A DNA stretch of 64,000 bases from Muricea muricata (Eukaryota > Cnidaria > Anthozoa > Malacalcyonacea > Plexauridae), in assembly GCA_963855995.1 (NCBI GenBank), contig OY979716.1:51882846-51946845 (forward strand). The letters are read 5' to 3'. Below, one piece after another: positions 33,861-45,900 of this stretch (positions within the stretch are counted from its first letter, which is position 1; each line of letters begins with the position of its first letter). Under the pieces are notes generated by a model. It was given only the letters and a program-made list of their open reading frames with translations. It ran no database searches and had not been told where the DNA came from. The position numbers and the translations under genes are program-made.

Positions 33861-34130
33861 TAACAAAGGCAACTTTCGTCTGATTGGTCAGTTTTTTCGA
33901 AGTTTTCTTTTGATTAAAATTACTTCCGGTTCAAAGGCTCGGAAGCGCGTGCTTTTGCGTATCTGGTGAACGTAAACGGGTATTACAGACAAAATTGTCT
34001 TGCGTTTGTTATGAAATCAACGGTACTGTACGAAGTGATTGTTGCTGTGTCATGTAGATAAATCTTGAGACTTTGGATAAAGCTTTTCTACCTTTCGGTC
34101 GCGATTTGGTTGGGGCCATGAAAACATAAT

Positions 34131-34420
34131 GGAAGCAACCGAAGATCTTCCGATGAAAGTCTTATCGTTTTGCTGTTTTTCTCTCCAAAAATGAATTATT
34201 AAGTCTGCTTACTCAGCATAAAGTATTTGTACAATATGAGCAGTTGAGTGAACCCATAGTCGGGGTGCCAGAGCAAGTAATATGGGAAAGTCAAGGACTT
34301 ACTTAACCAGTGCGGTTTTCTAAACATTTACAAGCAAGAGGTATGCATATGGTTGAACTCCTGTCATTTTAAAGATTTGTATTCTGTTGATCATGTTAGA
34401 ATTTCAGATATGGAACCTAC
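34131..34420 (+). CDS. Possible first exon(s) of a plus-strand element gene
   Basis: ATG at 34131 reads MEATEDLPMKVLSF, then after a one-base frame change SKNELLSLLTQHKVFVQY and EQLSEPIVGVPEQVIWESQG, a stop, and finally FKDLYSVDHVRISDMEPTK-like sequence up to a GTAAGG donor at 34421. Amino-acid usage is protein-like and the donor follows directly. Not recognised. It sits ~270 bases inside the 13.35 kb element's left end, in the orientation expected for a gene reading inward. Two in-line disruptions mean it is probably decayed. Confidence 0.3.
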
Positions 34421-34429
34421 TAAGGTAAG

Positions 34430-37110
34430 GCATTTTAACTACTTACTACCTTGACTTGTAAATATTTGTAGTCGAGGTTACTGGCTTTTATTCACAACTT
34501 ACATTTTAGCATTAGTGGCTTTCTTGTGTTTGCATGAAGCGCGCTAAAACGGCTACACAAATGTAACGAGCTCGAGTTACGGGATTTCCCTGAACTCACA
34601 TCGAAATTGAGCTTTTTTACTTCAGAAAATGTGCTTCATTATTCCATCGACATTGCACCTCAAACACAAGGCTGTTTCGAATCGCGCGGGTCGGCTTTCA
34701 GCAGTAAAACTTTGTTGGAATCGCAGCCTAGCTTTCCCGGTTCGTCGCGCTGCTAAATATATAATTTTGACAATGGAAAATTGGCAACAAGTTTGCTATA
34801 ACCGAAATGTTATTTACTCGAGAGATTTGAGATGAAAGCCCTTTACTTTTTAAACAACAATTCATTCGAATATATGTTTTTGGCAGATAAAACTCGCGAA
34901 CTAAATGCAAGATTACAACTCGAGCGAGTTTTCTTGCCTGTGAACAAACCAGGCCGAGTTACGGGAAATTGCTTCCTGACCATGTTGTTTGTGTTACAAT
35001 GTTTACAAAAATGTATTTAGTTCTCTCGCCGACCTTGCACTGCATGTGTGGTCCTGCATTAAACTTGGACACTTTTTGCTTGATTTATTGTCCATTCGAA
35101 ATATAGTTGACGACATTCAATAAAGGATAGTTTTACTGGAACGTTAGTATATTATACATACGTATAGTATACATTTGTTCAATTTTTTCCCTATTTTTCA
35201 AGTACCCAAGGAGACAACGTACATTTTATGGTTTTTTAATTTTATAACCCTAAGTGCAGGTGATGTTTAAAAAGGTTTAAGAGAACCTCGTACCGGACCC
35301 GGCCGGGGCCATCGGCGGATCTCAACCTAGGTAAACCTCACTTTTGTTTAAATGAGATAGTTACAATTGCTTGCTTTTACACTAATAGTTCCAATAAACA
35401 TGCAAAATATAATTCCCAAACATATTTTTACGGACTATTTTTATGCTATTTTTAAGAATTTAGTACAGTATTCAAGCATGCATTGATTCCAGCAAGTAAT
35501 TTTGTAACCATGTCATTTCTAACTAGCCTATACATTTGATACTAAACATTATTTATGTGATTAACAAAAGTAAATAAACAATTGCTGAAAAGGTATGTGA
35601 ATCAAGTACATTACAACAGAAATTTACCTGCCCAGACTATAAATTACACTAAGGTACATGATGGTAGTGTTACTTTCCCCACATTAACTAATACTAAAAT
35701 AAGCTATGTTATAAAGCAGTAGATTGGCATAGTTCTTTGGAGCAATTGTTTATTTAATTAAACAACTGTGCATTCTTAGCATGGAACTGAATGTCCAAAA
35801 TATTTTATTTTGACCTACCCAACTTAACCTAGTAACAACCTAGTAAATGACCTTCATTTCTACATTTTGGGTGTGCCCCACTCCTGACCCCTAGTGAAGT
35901 ACCTTTACAATATACTAAATCTGGTCCACCCTGATTTGAAGGGTATTTGGACTAATTCCCTTGCTGAAAATGCACAGTTTTCGGAAAAGAAAACACAGCT
36001 TTCTGAAGAGAAAAAAAAGCATGGGCAAATACTAAAATATTACTAAACCACATTTCATAACCAGTACTGTATAGTCAACTGTTGATAATAGATTTGAGAT
36101 GTGATCGATCATTGACATTTCGAGCAAGACTGTTTATGCTGATAGCATTGACTATAATCACCTCTGCTACTCACAGGTCCTGTCTAGATTGGTAATATTA
36201 TATTGTTGAAGTATAATCTTATAGTATTTCATTTGGTCTGACTGTAGTAATAGATTGTGGTTTAGGCATAATTAAAGTAACTGCACATTTGCTCTACATC
36301 TTTTGGATAATAAAGTATCCAACCATTCCTGTTTTAATCCATTGAATTAATTAATGTTGTGCCTATAAGTTCACAATAAAAGTTCACTGCTATAGCCTGA
36401 ATGCACATTGTGTGCCCTACTTTCTTTTGGTGCCTGGTGCCAGAAATTTAACTTTTGAAAGAAAAAGTGTTTTACATCATTTACAGAATCTGATGTACAG
36501 TCAATACCGTACATATACATAGATAAAAGCAGGAATGATTGGATTTCATGGCATAATTAGACAATAAAAAGTTATGGTGACTGTGGGTACCACCTCATCC
36601 CCAGGGTTAATTAAAGTCCTAGTGGTAATTTAATTTGCATGACTTGTATAATTAAAGCTACAATAGGAATAGTATAGGTTAGATTGACAATTTGCAGTAA
36701 GCATGCCTTTATAATAGTTTTATGGTTACATCAAATAGTGGCTGAACTCTATTTCCCCAATCTTTAAGGATCATCTCTTGAATATAATTAACCATGCTAT
36801 GGAGTTTTTTGCCACCGCGCGTCAAAATTGGAGAGCTTGGTAGCGAATTTAATTATTGAAAAATTCTTTAAATTCATCGAGTTATTCCTCGTGCGTGTTT
36901 TCCTGGAGGATTATCTGATGGTAATAGGGAGATAGAGGGTTTTTCGAGGATCAAAATGATATCAATATTGCCATGGTTACATGCAGTGTTTTTCTACGGG
37001 AAGGCTTCTTGTTCGAGGCATTTCACGCAATGGCAACTTTTTGTACGGTGTTGTAAAAATGTGACAACTTCGGCTTGTATAGGCTCCTTCGTTCCGGCTT
37101 CTTTTCACTT
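34430..37110. other. Long non-coding interior of the 13.35 kb element
   Basis: No gene that I can support. A GC-rich island at about 35285-35332 (ACCGGACCCGGCCGGGGCCA) ending in CTAG|GTAAAC stands out against AT-rich surroundings and could be a small exon. GAGTTACGGGA-type phrases occur at about 34573 and 34955. The remainder looks intronic. Confidence 0.3.
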
Positions 37111-37157
37111 GATTTTTGTTGCCTATACAAGTTAAGACATCTATAAAAGTTTGTATG

Positions 37158-37331
37158 TTTTTTGTTTTTCGAAAAATGTTAGTAAAACATAAAAAATGGC
37201 TTTTACAAAGGCATGAATTTTGGCGAATTGTGAATAAAGGTGCAAGAAAAGGTTCGGCGCGTTCACGGTTACAGAGAAGGATCAAAAAGCAAAAAATACA
37301 ACTCAAAAACTTAAGCGATTGCTCCAAAAGG
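37158..37331 (+). CDS. Possible basic exon of a plus-strand element gene
   Basis: Reads MLVKHKKWLLQRHEFWRIVN, then KGARKGSARSRLQRRIKKQK and NLSDCSK up to a GTAGGA donor-like sequence at 37332. Strongly basic, as in a nuclear or DNA-binding segment. No family recognised; it may be one exon of a gene that includes the pieces near 34.1 and 41.7 kb. Confidence 0.25.
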
Positions 37332-37541
37332 TAGGAAACGTGTTATAGATTTTGTATTTCTTGTGATAACGTTTCTGATTTATTGTTTTTTCATAAAATT
37401 TCAAGTCAACATATCACAATATAGTATTCATCAAAGAAGAACTCACATATATTTTTGTGTTGATGAATTTATTTTCGCCCGTTAAAGTGTCTAAGCTTGC
37501 CAACTGCTCAGAAAATCTGCTATCTAAAAGTAGTTGTAATA

Positions 37542-37922
<381 letters not shown>

Positions 37923-38013
37923 CGTAAATCACCAACCCTCCACCCCAATTCCACAACATCATATAAATAAATCACCAGTAGAATCGTTTTTCAAATCTGA
38001 CTGAAATCCTCGG

Positions 38014-38078
38014 CTGAAATCCTCTCCGTTGAGGTCCCGCAATTCGAAATTGCGGGACCCCAACGGAGAGGATTTCAG
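38014..38078. repeat. Near-perfect 31-bp hairpin at the element start
   Basis: Arms 38014-38044 and 38048-38078 pair with one mismatch around a 3-base centre. The right arm is also the first RT codons (CGTPTERIS). It marks the junction where the inverted fragment abuts the body. Confidence 0.95.
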
Positions 38079-39595
38079 AATTTGTAGACTATCATATTAA
38101 TCCAATTGTAAAAAGTTTACCAACTGTCTTAAGAGATACTTCTGATTTTCTAAGGAAATTGGAAGATTTAGGGTATATCCCTGAAACGGCAATTTTTGCT
38201 ACGATAGATGTGGTGGGCCTGTATCCGCATATACCTCATGGGGAGGGTTTGGATAGTATGAAAGAAATTTTGAATGAGTTTAAAGGAAAGGTAAATTATG
38301 GAGAGTGGTATGTGGATGGGGTGGATTTGGTTGAAATGGCAACTATTATATTGGAAAATAATTACTTTGAGTTTGATGGGCAGATATATTGGCAAAAGCA
38401 GGGAACAGCCATTGGCACTAAGTTTGCTCCTGCGTATGCTAATATATTCATGTATGTATTGGAAACTAGGATGTTGGGAATATGTGAATTTAGGCCATGG
38501 GTATGGTGGAGATTTCTGGATGACGTATTTTTGATTTGGTTGCATGGGGAGGATCGGTTAAAGGAATTTTTGGAATTTATAAATAGTTTTCATAAAACGA
38601 TAAAGTATACTTGGGATTATTCTACTAGTAAGGTTTCATATTTAGATGTGAGTATTTATAAGGAGAGGGGGAGTGATATTTGTACGGATGTGTATTCAAA
38701 ACCTACGGATACTCATCAGTACTTAGATTCTAAGTCTTGTCATCCGAGGCATGTAAAAGAGGCTATTCCGTATGGCCAAGCGTTAAGATTAAGAAGGATT
38801 TGTAGTTCGGATGATATATTTGATGAACGGGTTAAAGAGCTTAAAGGAAATTTGTATGAAAGAGGTTTTAAAAAAGATAAAATATCAGCTCAATGTGAAA
38901 AAGCCAAGGCTAAAGATAGAGATGCTTTATTAGTTCAAAATAAGGAAAATAAAGTTAATTCAGATGTAGTGCCACTTGTATTGGATTTTCATCCAGCCTT
39001 TTCAGAAGTACGGGGAATTGTTGAATCCTTGTGGCCTATGTTACAGGCTTCGGATGATATGAAAATATTTAAGGACAAAAAGCCTTTGATTTCGTTCAGG
39101 AGACCTCGGAATTTGGCGGATAATTTAGTCAGGTCTAAAATAAAAAGATTTAGTGATAAGGGGAAGGGAATGAGAAAATGTGGTAAGTCCAGATGTCAAA
39201 TTTGTAATTGTGTGGAAGAGACAGAAAAGTTGGTGCATGGTAAACATAATTATTGGATAAATTACTGTTTTGATTGTGATTCAGAAGGAGTAATTTATGT
39301 ACTTAAATGTATCAGTTGTTTTAAGATCTATGTGGGGAGTACCATAACATCATTTAGAAAGCGTTTTAATAATCATAAAAGTTCGTTGAGAAAGTATGAG
39401 CAAGGGGGCAGAAAGATGGCTGGAGAGCATTTGTATGCACATTTCTTTGGCCCTGGGCATAGTGGTTTAAGTGATATTCGTGTGATTATTATTGACAAAA
39501 CAAACAAAGAAAATCCAACTCAGAGGGAGGCATTTTGGGCTTATAAATTGGATACGCTTGTGCCTAAAGGATTAAATGTACGAGACTTTGACTAA
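38051..39595 (+). CDS. Penelope-like RT with C-terminal GIY-YIG endonuclease, 5'-truncated
   Basis: One uninterrupted frame of about 515 codons whose true start is lost: it opens at the hairpin with CGTPTERISEFVDYHINPIV, a conserved Penelope RT block. TIDVVGLYPHIPHGEGL (about 38195) carries the first catalytic Asp and AIGTKFAPAYANIFM follows at 38410. WRFLDDVFLIW (about 38507) has the catalytic DD pair. Then comes KYTWDYSTSKVSYLDVSIYK. A CGKSRCQIC zinc motif (about 39180) precedes the endonuclease: GVIYVLKCISCFKIYVGSTI (about 39288; GIY as GVIY, YIG as YVG), RKRFNNHKSSL, and Glu in REAFWAYKLDTLVPKGLN. The RT primes on DNA nicked by the GIY-YIG nuclease. With no stop or frameshift in this span, the copy is young compared with its neighbours. 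It lacks the N-terminal part, so it is probably inactive. Confidence 0.9.
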   Translation, partial: CGTPTERISEFVDYHINPIVKSLPTVLRDTSDFLRKLEDLGYIPETAIFATIDVVGLYPHIPHGEGLDSMKEILNEFKGKVNYGEWYVDGVDLVEMATIILENNYFEFDGQIYWQKQGTAIGTKFAPAYANIFMYVLETRMLGICEFRPWVWWRFLDDVFLIWLHGEDRLKEFLEFINSFHKTIKYTWDYSTSKVSYLDVSIYKERGSDICTDVYSKPTDTHQYLDSKSCHPRHVKEAIPYGQALRLRRICSSDDIFDERVKELKGNLYERGFKKDKISAQCEKAKAKDRDALLVQNKENKVNSDVVPLVLDFHPAFSEVRGIVESLWPMLQASDDMKIFKDKKPLISFRRPRNLADNLVRSKIKRFSDKGKGMRKCGKSRCQICNCVEETEKLVHGKHNYWINYCFDCDSEGVIYVLKCISCFKIYVGSTITSFRKRFNNHKSSLRKYEQGGRKMAGEHLYAHFFGPGHSGLSDIRVIIIDKTNKENPTQREAFWAYKLDTLVPKGLNVRDFD

Positions 39596-39647
39596 TTAAT
39601 TCATAATATTAGCTATAAAAGGACCTTAGATTTCCATTGTATGTATT

Positions 39648-39677
39648 CTTGAGAAAGGGGCTTGCCCCGAAACGTTG
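39648..39677 (+). ncRNA. Degenerate hammerhead-like motif at the Penelope 3' end
   Basis: CTTGAGAAAGGGGCTTGCCCC followed by GAAACGTTG. A GGGG-CTTG-CCCC stem-loop directly followed by GAAAC matches stem II plus the GAAA core of the hammerhead ribozymes known in Penelope-like elements. The other core strand should be CTGATGA and reads CTTGAGA here, so self-cleavage is doubtful. Confidence 0.4.
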
Positions 39678-39774
39678 AAAATAATAAAAATTGAAAAACG
39701 ATTCTACTGGTGATTTATTTATATATATATATATATATATAATGCTATATATATATATATATATATATATAGTG

Positions 39775-41155
39775 TTCATATGCCACAATGGGTTTTAATA
39801 TAATCACTACACCAAGCTCAATGATATGGCTTAGGTCAATGATTATTAAAAATTTCTGCCAGACTAAAATTAACAACTCTCTGAAAGAAAATGAAAATAG
39901 ATGTAGTTGGTTATGATATGTTTGTGCTATGCTGGTGATTTATAGGGCTAAACATTTTGCACTAATCCACTTGACAGTCAAGCTATAAGTACTACATGGC
40001 CCAACCCAGCGTAATGAATTTATTATAAATTGATAGATGATAATTAGCAAAGAGAAACTGATGGTTGATGATTGCCGGGAGAGATTTTGTTAATAGTGAA
40101 CAATATGGGCTGTATATTTATTGAGAGTTATTGTTAATAGTTCACCTGTTTTAGACATCTGCATTTGAAAGGACTGTTTAATAGTCAGCAATTAAAGGTG
40201 ATTTTGTATAAAGCTTGACATAGTACAGAGTATATTTGAATTCAACTATGCCTGCACCATTGTATATATTAATATTTTTCTGCTATTTATACAATTTCTT
40301 ATATCATTGTTCTATGTGAGCCAAATTAGTAATTCAAGAATTATAACAAAAAATGTGCACAGCAAATTTCTTTTCAAAATATATGATTAAAGTTCTGATT
40401 TCTAATCATCTTGTCTTTGGCAAATTTTAGTGGGTTGAACAAAACACCTGAAACATGATATATTTGATAGGTTGGTGACATATATGCTATAACATTTATG
40501 ATCTGACCAAACTAACATTCTGCTTGTGTTATTTAGATTGTTTCCAACTGCCTGTATCAGCTGACATGACAAGTCATAAATCATATTATGATTATCATAA
40601 TTAGGGCAGACATTGTGTGGTCTCCCCCAAGCAGATATTTGGTAGATTTTAACTATATTATTACCCACCTATATAAGGTTATTATACAAACAAGTTATAA
40701 GTTTTCACAGGAAGGTCAGGGTTTTGCACATCAGACAATTAATGAACCTATATGTGTCACATTGTATTAGGGTGTAATTGCCTAATTGGTCAAATTAGTT
40801 AACTTTTTATAGTTTGCCTAAGCCATTGAGCAACAGATTCCCCTTGGCAAGTAAAGTTGGTTTCATAGTGGGTAATACTGAACATGTCCCCACTACTTCA
40901 TTACACATAACTGAATTATACATAATAGACTATTACTTTTACTTGTTAAGGGAAGCCTATGGATACTAACTGTTTGAACCATTGAGTCCGAAGCAAACTA
41001 TGACAATATATGAATTTAAGGCAATTTATTCAGTATTTAATTTTAAATTTACAAAGCCTGTAACTATTGTGTAAATTACAGTAATTAACCATATAAAATA
41101 AAAAACAGTTTTGCTTTTTATCTTTTGCTGGTCTAATTCACACCAATGATATAGA
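39775..41155. other. No supported gene
   Basis: AT-rich interior of the 13.35 kb element. No motif, TIR or coding frame seen. Confidence 0.4.
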
Positions 41156-41160
41156 GAATA

Positions 41161-41264
41161 ATACATGGGTGCTCGGAAATACCAGATTTATTTCGAGTGT
41201 TGAACATGATATCTCACGAGTAAGCGCAGAGAAATAAATCTGGTATTTCCAAGCACCCATGTAT
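41161..41264. repeat. 34-bp inverted repeat, possible MITE
   Basis: Arms 41161-41194 and 41231-41264 (both containing AAATACCAGATTTATTTC in opposite orientation) match with one or two differences around a 36-base loop. About 120 bases further, TCTCACATGTGAGA-type palindromes occur twice in tandem (41388-41415). Confidence 0.85.
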
Positions 41265-41705
41265 TTTTCTGTTTATTATTATAAACTACAGGTTTTATAC
41301 CAATATAAAATGTCCAGAAGCTATGATTGGTAATTGTTTGAAAAGCGATAATTTTCACATGTGAAATCATCATAAATAATCTCACATGTGAGAGTAATCT
41401 CACATGTGAGATTATCAGTTTTATCAGTGCCCAAAATCCTTATAAAGCACTGTACTTTCTATAATAAACTATAATAATGTACACCCTAACTAACAAAGCA
41501 TCAGTTGTATGACGAAACTGTTGAGACTTACACGATGAGAATGAATATCTTATAATAAAATAAAATCTTTCTGCTTTTATATTGTTTATTGCTGTGACCA
41601 TATTAATACTGTTTGATACAAATTCATTCTTGTACTAGTTTAGTAGCTAATGTATTACAAGATAGCATATTGTTTTCATATTTCTTGTGATCACTTCCTG
41701 ACAGG

Positions 41706-41990
41706 TAAAAACTTCTAAACAAAGTTTCCAATTGTGTACTGTGACAAGACAAGAAGATTTTGACAAAATTTGCTCGCACTCAGCTATTCACTGCAATAAT
41801 GCAATTGTGACTGTCCAGTGTCCGCTCTATCCAATATATAATCGAAGCCTTTACAGAGAAGAAAACGTGGCATGGAAAATTGTCCTTGCCATAGTATTGT
41901 GCATCTCTTGTTTTATTGTAATTTGCAATTTCATGCAAATAAAATTTGTTCGCCATTTTGAATCAGTGAACTCTAATACAACTGGAACGA
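41706..41990 (+). CDS. Possible terminal exon with one membrane segment
   Basis: After a CCTGACAG acceptor at 41698-41705, the frame reads VKTSKQSFQLCTVTRQEDF, CSHSAIHCNNAIVTVQCPLY and then WKIVLAIVLCISCFIVICNF, a hydrophobic helix of ~20 residues. A short basic tail QIKFVRHF reaches the hAT insertion at 41964. Cys-rich outside plus one C-terminal helix would suit a type I membrane protein, but I recognise no family. Orientation and place fit a plus-strand gene converging on the minus-strand gene of the same element. Confidence 0.3.
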
Positions 41991-42892
41991 TAACTTGGCC
42001 GCCATCTTTGAAGCCAAATTGAAGGCCGCCATGTACGTCACGCCGCGAAAATATGACCTATTTTCAAAAGCTCTTTTCGACCCTTTAACTTCGTGTTTTA
42101 GAGCCAGTTAGGTGCTAAATATTTTCTAGATGGATTGAAATTTCATGTACTTCAACTTCCTAGGACGTCCAGTAAGGTTTTAAAATATTTTTTGGCAGCT
42201 AAAAATGAAAAACAGTTTCGGCGAAAACTTTGTCACGAAATATCTTTTTTAAACAACTGTTACCTCTCGAGTTTTAACAGTTGGATGGAAGAGGCTGCCA
42301 AGAACTATCCGTAACCGAAGTTCAAAGCTTTAAAACTAATGCTATCTGACGAAAAATGTTAGTTTTGTACGTATTTTTAAATCAACCATACAAATACACC
42401 ACTTTGAAAACCTCGATTTACTCACGTTTTAGAAGGGCTACAGCAAAGACCAAAAGCTCAAAATAAACAGCGATACCTGGACTTTAGCACAAGATACGTT
42501 TTGGAAAAGTTGACATGTTTTAAAGCAATATATTCTTGAGTTGAAGAGCGTAGTTTGCTTCGTAGTTTGCTTCGGCACGTTGAAACTTTCGTCATTTTCC
42601 AGAGCAAAAAACTGATAGCCCTCAATTTTTTCCGTAACCAAGTGTAGAACAGTCAGGACTATCCAGAAAACCAGGATCGAATCTTTAAAATTGAAGTCTT
42701 GCGATAAAAATTCTCATTTTTCAAGCATATTTTCGCTCAAAAACAAACTTTTCACTCCTCGTAACTTTCCCCAGTCCTTTCGAACAAGCCATTTTCCCCG
42801 CGCGGTTCCCGCCTTTTGCTTCAAATTTGGCTTCATCCAATCATAGGACGAAAACATAGGAGATATCGTTCCAGTTGTATTAGAGTTCACTG
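41964..42892. mobile_element. hAT-type non-autonomous element, 929 bp
   Basis: Begins CAGTGAACTCTAATACAACT and ends AGTTGTATTAGAGTTCACTG: perfect TIRs of about 29 bp. They are flanked by TTTTGAAT on both sides (41956-41963 and 42893-42900), a perfect 8-bp duplication. CA(G/N)TG ends with an 8-bp duplication are hallmarks of hAT. No transposase is encoded. Confidence 0.93.
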
Positions 42893-42932
42893 TTTTGAAT
42901 CAATAACGAGGAATACTTGGTGTAAGCTGAAG

Positions 42933-45900
42933 TTATTGGATATTTTTTGCAGAATAACCGCTGGATTTGCGTACAGGCGAACTAGCGATTTCGCATTCAA
43001 AAATGCCAGGCGTGGAATGACTATCTATTAACATGCATTTGCAATGTTGATTAACTAACAGTGTCATTGATTTATCAGGATGGAAAATAAGTACAAGTGC
43101 TAATTTTACTCTGACTGAAGATAAAATTTGTAATTCTAATAAAAAGTCAGCAAAATGGTTAAATTGGTACTCATCTCCTCTTTCAGCAATGTCTACCAAA
43201 CCAAGACTTGGATGCTCAAGAATTTCAGGTGCACAATAATTTATTTGTTCCTCATCAAGGTTCTCATACATTTGATTTCCCTCAGTGAATAGTTGATAGC
43301 AATAGGCAAGAAAGCTGGAATCCAGTGTTGAGAGGAGATTGTGCTGGGAAAACCATGCAGTATCAGAAAGGAAGTTGATAGCAGCTAATACAGAAATAAT
43401 TGTACATGCATTGCTCCCCAATGATGTACGATCCATGTTAGACTGACAAAAAGATAAAATATACTCATTAACATAATTAACATTAGTACATTTAACAATA
43501 GAATATGGTATAACTGCCTCAATGGCATTTTGTTGTGATATGTGCCAAAGACATATACATGGCTTGTGCCGTCCACTAGCTGAGCACACATTATCTGGAC
43601 ACATAGTGCATTTAGCTTTGGAAGATCCCTTGCCATGCACAGTGGCGGATCTAGCGTAAGTCAAAATAAATTACCACAGCTCATTCTAGGATACATTTAC
43701 ATTTTAAAATACCTTCAAAGCAACTTCATTGGTTAGATTTTATTCTTTTGAAATTCATAACCTATGACATTGTTATAAAGCTATTTTGAATTTAAAATTG
43801 AGCTGCTATAATTTATTTTGACTTACCCTGGATCCGCCACTGGCCATGCCCGTTTCTTGTATGATGGCATGTTGAGCAATGTGGAGATCTCTTAGGAGGT
43901 TGTACATTTGTTAATAGAGTGGATGTACCAGCATCACACTGGGAATTACTATTTTTAGATAAACGGCTAGAAGTATTATTAGGTGGCTGAGGCCTCAATT
44001 GCATTACAGATAAGTTGATATTATTTAGCATGTTTTCAATACTAGATTCATTTGCATTAACATTAATTCCCAAATTATCACATTCTAATTCATCATCACT
44101 ATCATCATCATCATCAGAGTCTGATTCTTGCTCACGATCTTCATCATTTCCTCCATTAACAAAAGAAGAGTTAGCTGCTATTGACAAAGATAAAATAACA
44201 TTATTCAAGTGATTAGAACAAATAGGGCAGTAAGTCAATTCTTTCAAGCATTCTTTCAAGCTTCATCTGCCACTCTGCATCTTCTGGTGCCACACAAATG
44301 TAGTCACATCGACTGTTTACATCTGGCTTCTTGTCGCACTGAAAGCCCAGTGGTAGCATATAGCTTTTCACAGGTTTTTTGCCAAAAAGAGTTGGAAGAA
44401 TATACATTGTGCAGTCCAGTGGTTGCCCCCTTGACCTTGGAAGTGAATATGACTCACCTGGACTGGAACTAATTTTTGAAAAAATAGAAACTAAAATTTT
44501 AGCTACTCTAGTATGCAAGTACTTTAGTTGAACTCGACTAAATTCATAATTACGTGCTGGAGTGAAAGTAGAGCGAAAATTCTCTTGGCGTGGCCCACAA
44601 CCAAAAATTGCTTTCATAGTATCAGCCAAAGTTTTCTCACTTGCACCATCTTTAGTGTGTCTTCGAATAACAGAGTGAACATATTCTACGACTGATTCAT
44701 CAATAATATTTAAATGGTTATTAAAAAGATTAAATATGTCAGTACAAAAGTTATTACCTTCCCAGTATTTGACCAGAAACAGCCAAATCAGTAAAGATTT
44801 CCTATAATGGTGGCGTCTAAAACAGTACATCATTACCCACATTCTTACAATTGAATCATAATAATTAGAAAAATTATTAGTTTTAAATAATATACTATAT
44901 GAACATAGCACTGTTGGGCAATAATTATCCAGGAAATTTAAAAGAGTACCATACTGCAGGTCTTTGCACTTATGGGAAACAGCTTTCACAGTTCTTCTGA
45001 TCAGAGTCCATCCACCATAAATTATCTCTAGGATAAATTGTATCCTCCAAGGCTTGGGCTTCTCTGCCAGAACTCTGCTTGGAAATAATGACTCATACAA
45101 AGATTTAATAAATGGATGGTAATTCAGCACTAAATCTTCATCTGCATTAAGATCAATATGCAAAGGTCCAATTAGAGGAACAACAGAAAGGAGCTCTTCA
45201 TTTGGGATTGGTGTTTCATTAGTGATATTAGCTATATATTTACACAATATTTCATATATAATTTGTCTGGGGTAAAACTGGCTGGGGTGGTCACCAGGAA
45301 AAAGAACAACAATTTTAGATAGATATTCCTTTAACTTATCTAATTTCAAGACTCTATTCAAGGCTTCCATGTAATCATTCTTCGATTTTAAGGCATGTAA
45401 AAAGAAATCGACTAAATATACATTTTTAAACTTCCTCATACTACTTACATCTGTAGATGCACCATAATCGTGACATTCCAGCCGTTTTCGTTCCAACAGC
45501 GGATCAAAAAAAGAAGTTGTCAGCTCTGGCGAACAAGTGGCAAAGGTGCAGCTCAGCTTGGTCATTTGCTTCTCTGAGCATAATTCATTGGCAAGGTCAC
45601 GAGGCTTGATTCCATCCTTGTTGTGAATAAATTGAGGTGGTGGGCGACTAATGGCTTTGATATCTGGAAATACTTTAAAAATTATCGTACACATATTGTT
45701 AGCTTGAGAGGTTTTAAGATCTTTAGGTCTTCTTGTAGTATGTATGGTGGTATAATCATCAATCATTAATAATAACAATTTTCTATTTTTAATAGCATCA
45801 TCCAAAGCACTAGTGACATTGGTTTCATTAGAAGATGAAAATTTCTGAAGAGCTTGGTCAACAGTCATGCTACAAGTACTGGTACCAATTACACGCTGAG

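Larger units (their letters stand above)
37961..39724 (+). mobile_element. Penelope-like element with inverted 5' snap-back end
   Basis: Ends are 34-bp perfect inverted repeats (37961-37994 and 39691-39724, both containing ATCACCAGTAGAATCGTTTT in opposite orientation). The left 80 bases, read on the minus strand, equal the start of the body (TTGCGGGACC..GGATTTCAG) joined directly to the element's 3' end. The upstream end is therefore an inverted, internally deleted piece of the same element. Partial inverted copies at the 5' end are characteristic of Penelope-like elements. The body carries one open frame (RT + GIY-YIG). Confidence 0.85.

Noticed and set aside
33862-33890. Alternative reading of the 28-bp terminus as a CCAAT-box promoter coincidence
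   Set aside because: The match extends well beyond CCAAT, is inverted at 47.2 kb, and both ends have the same 9-bp flank; two independent promoters would not share that.
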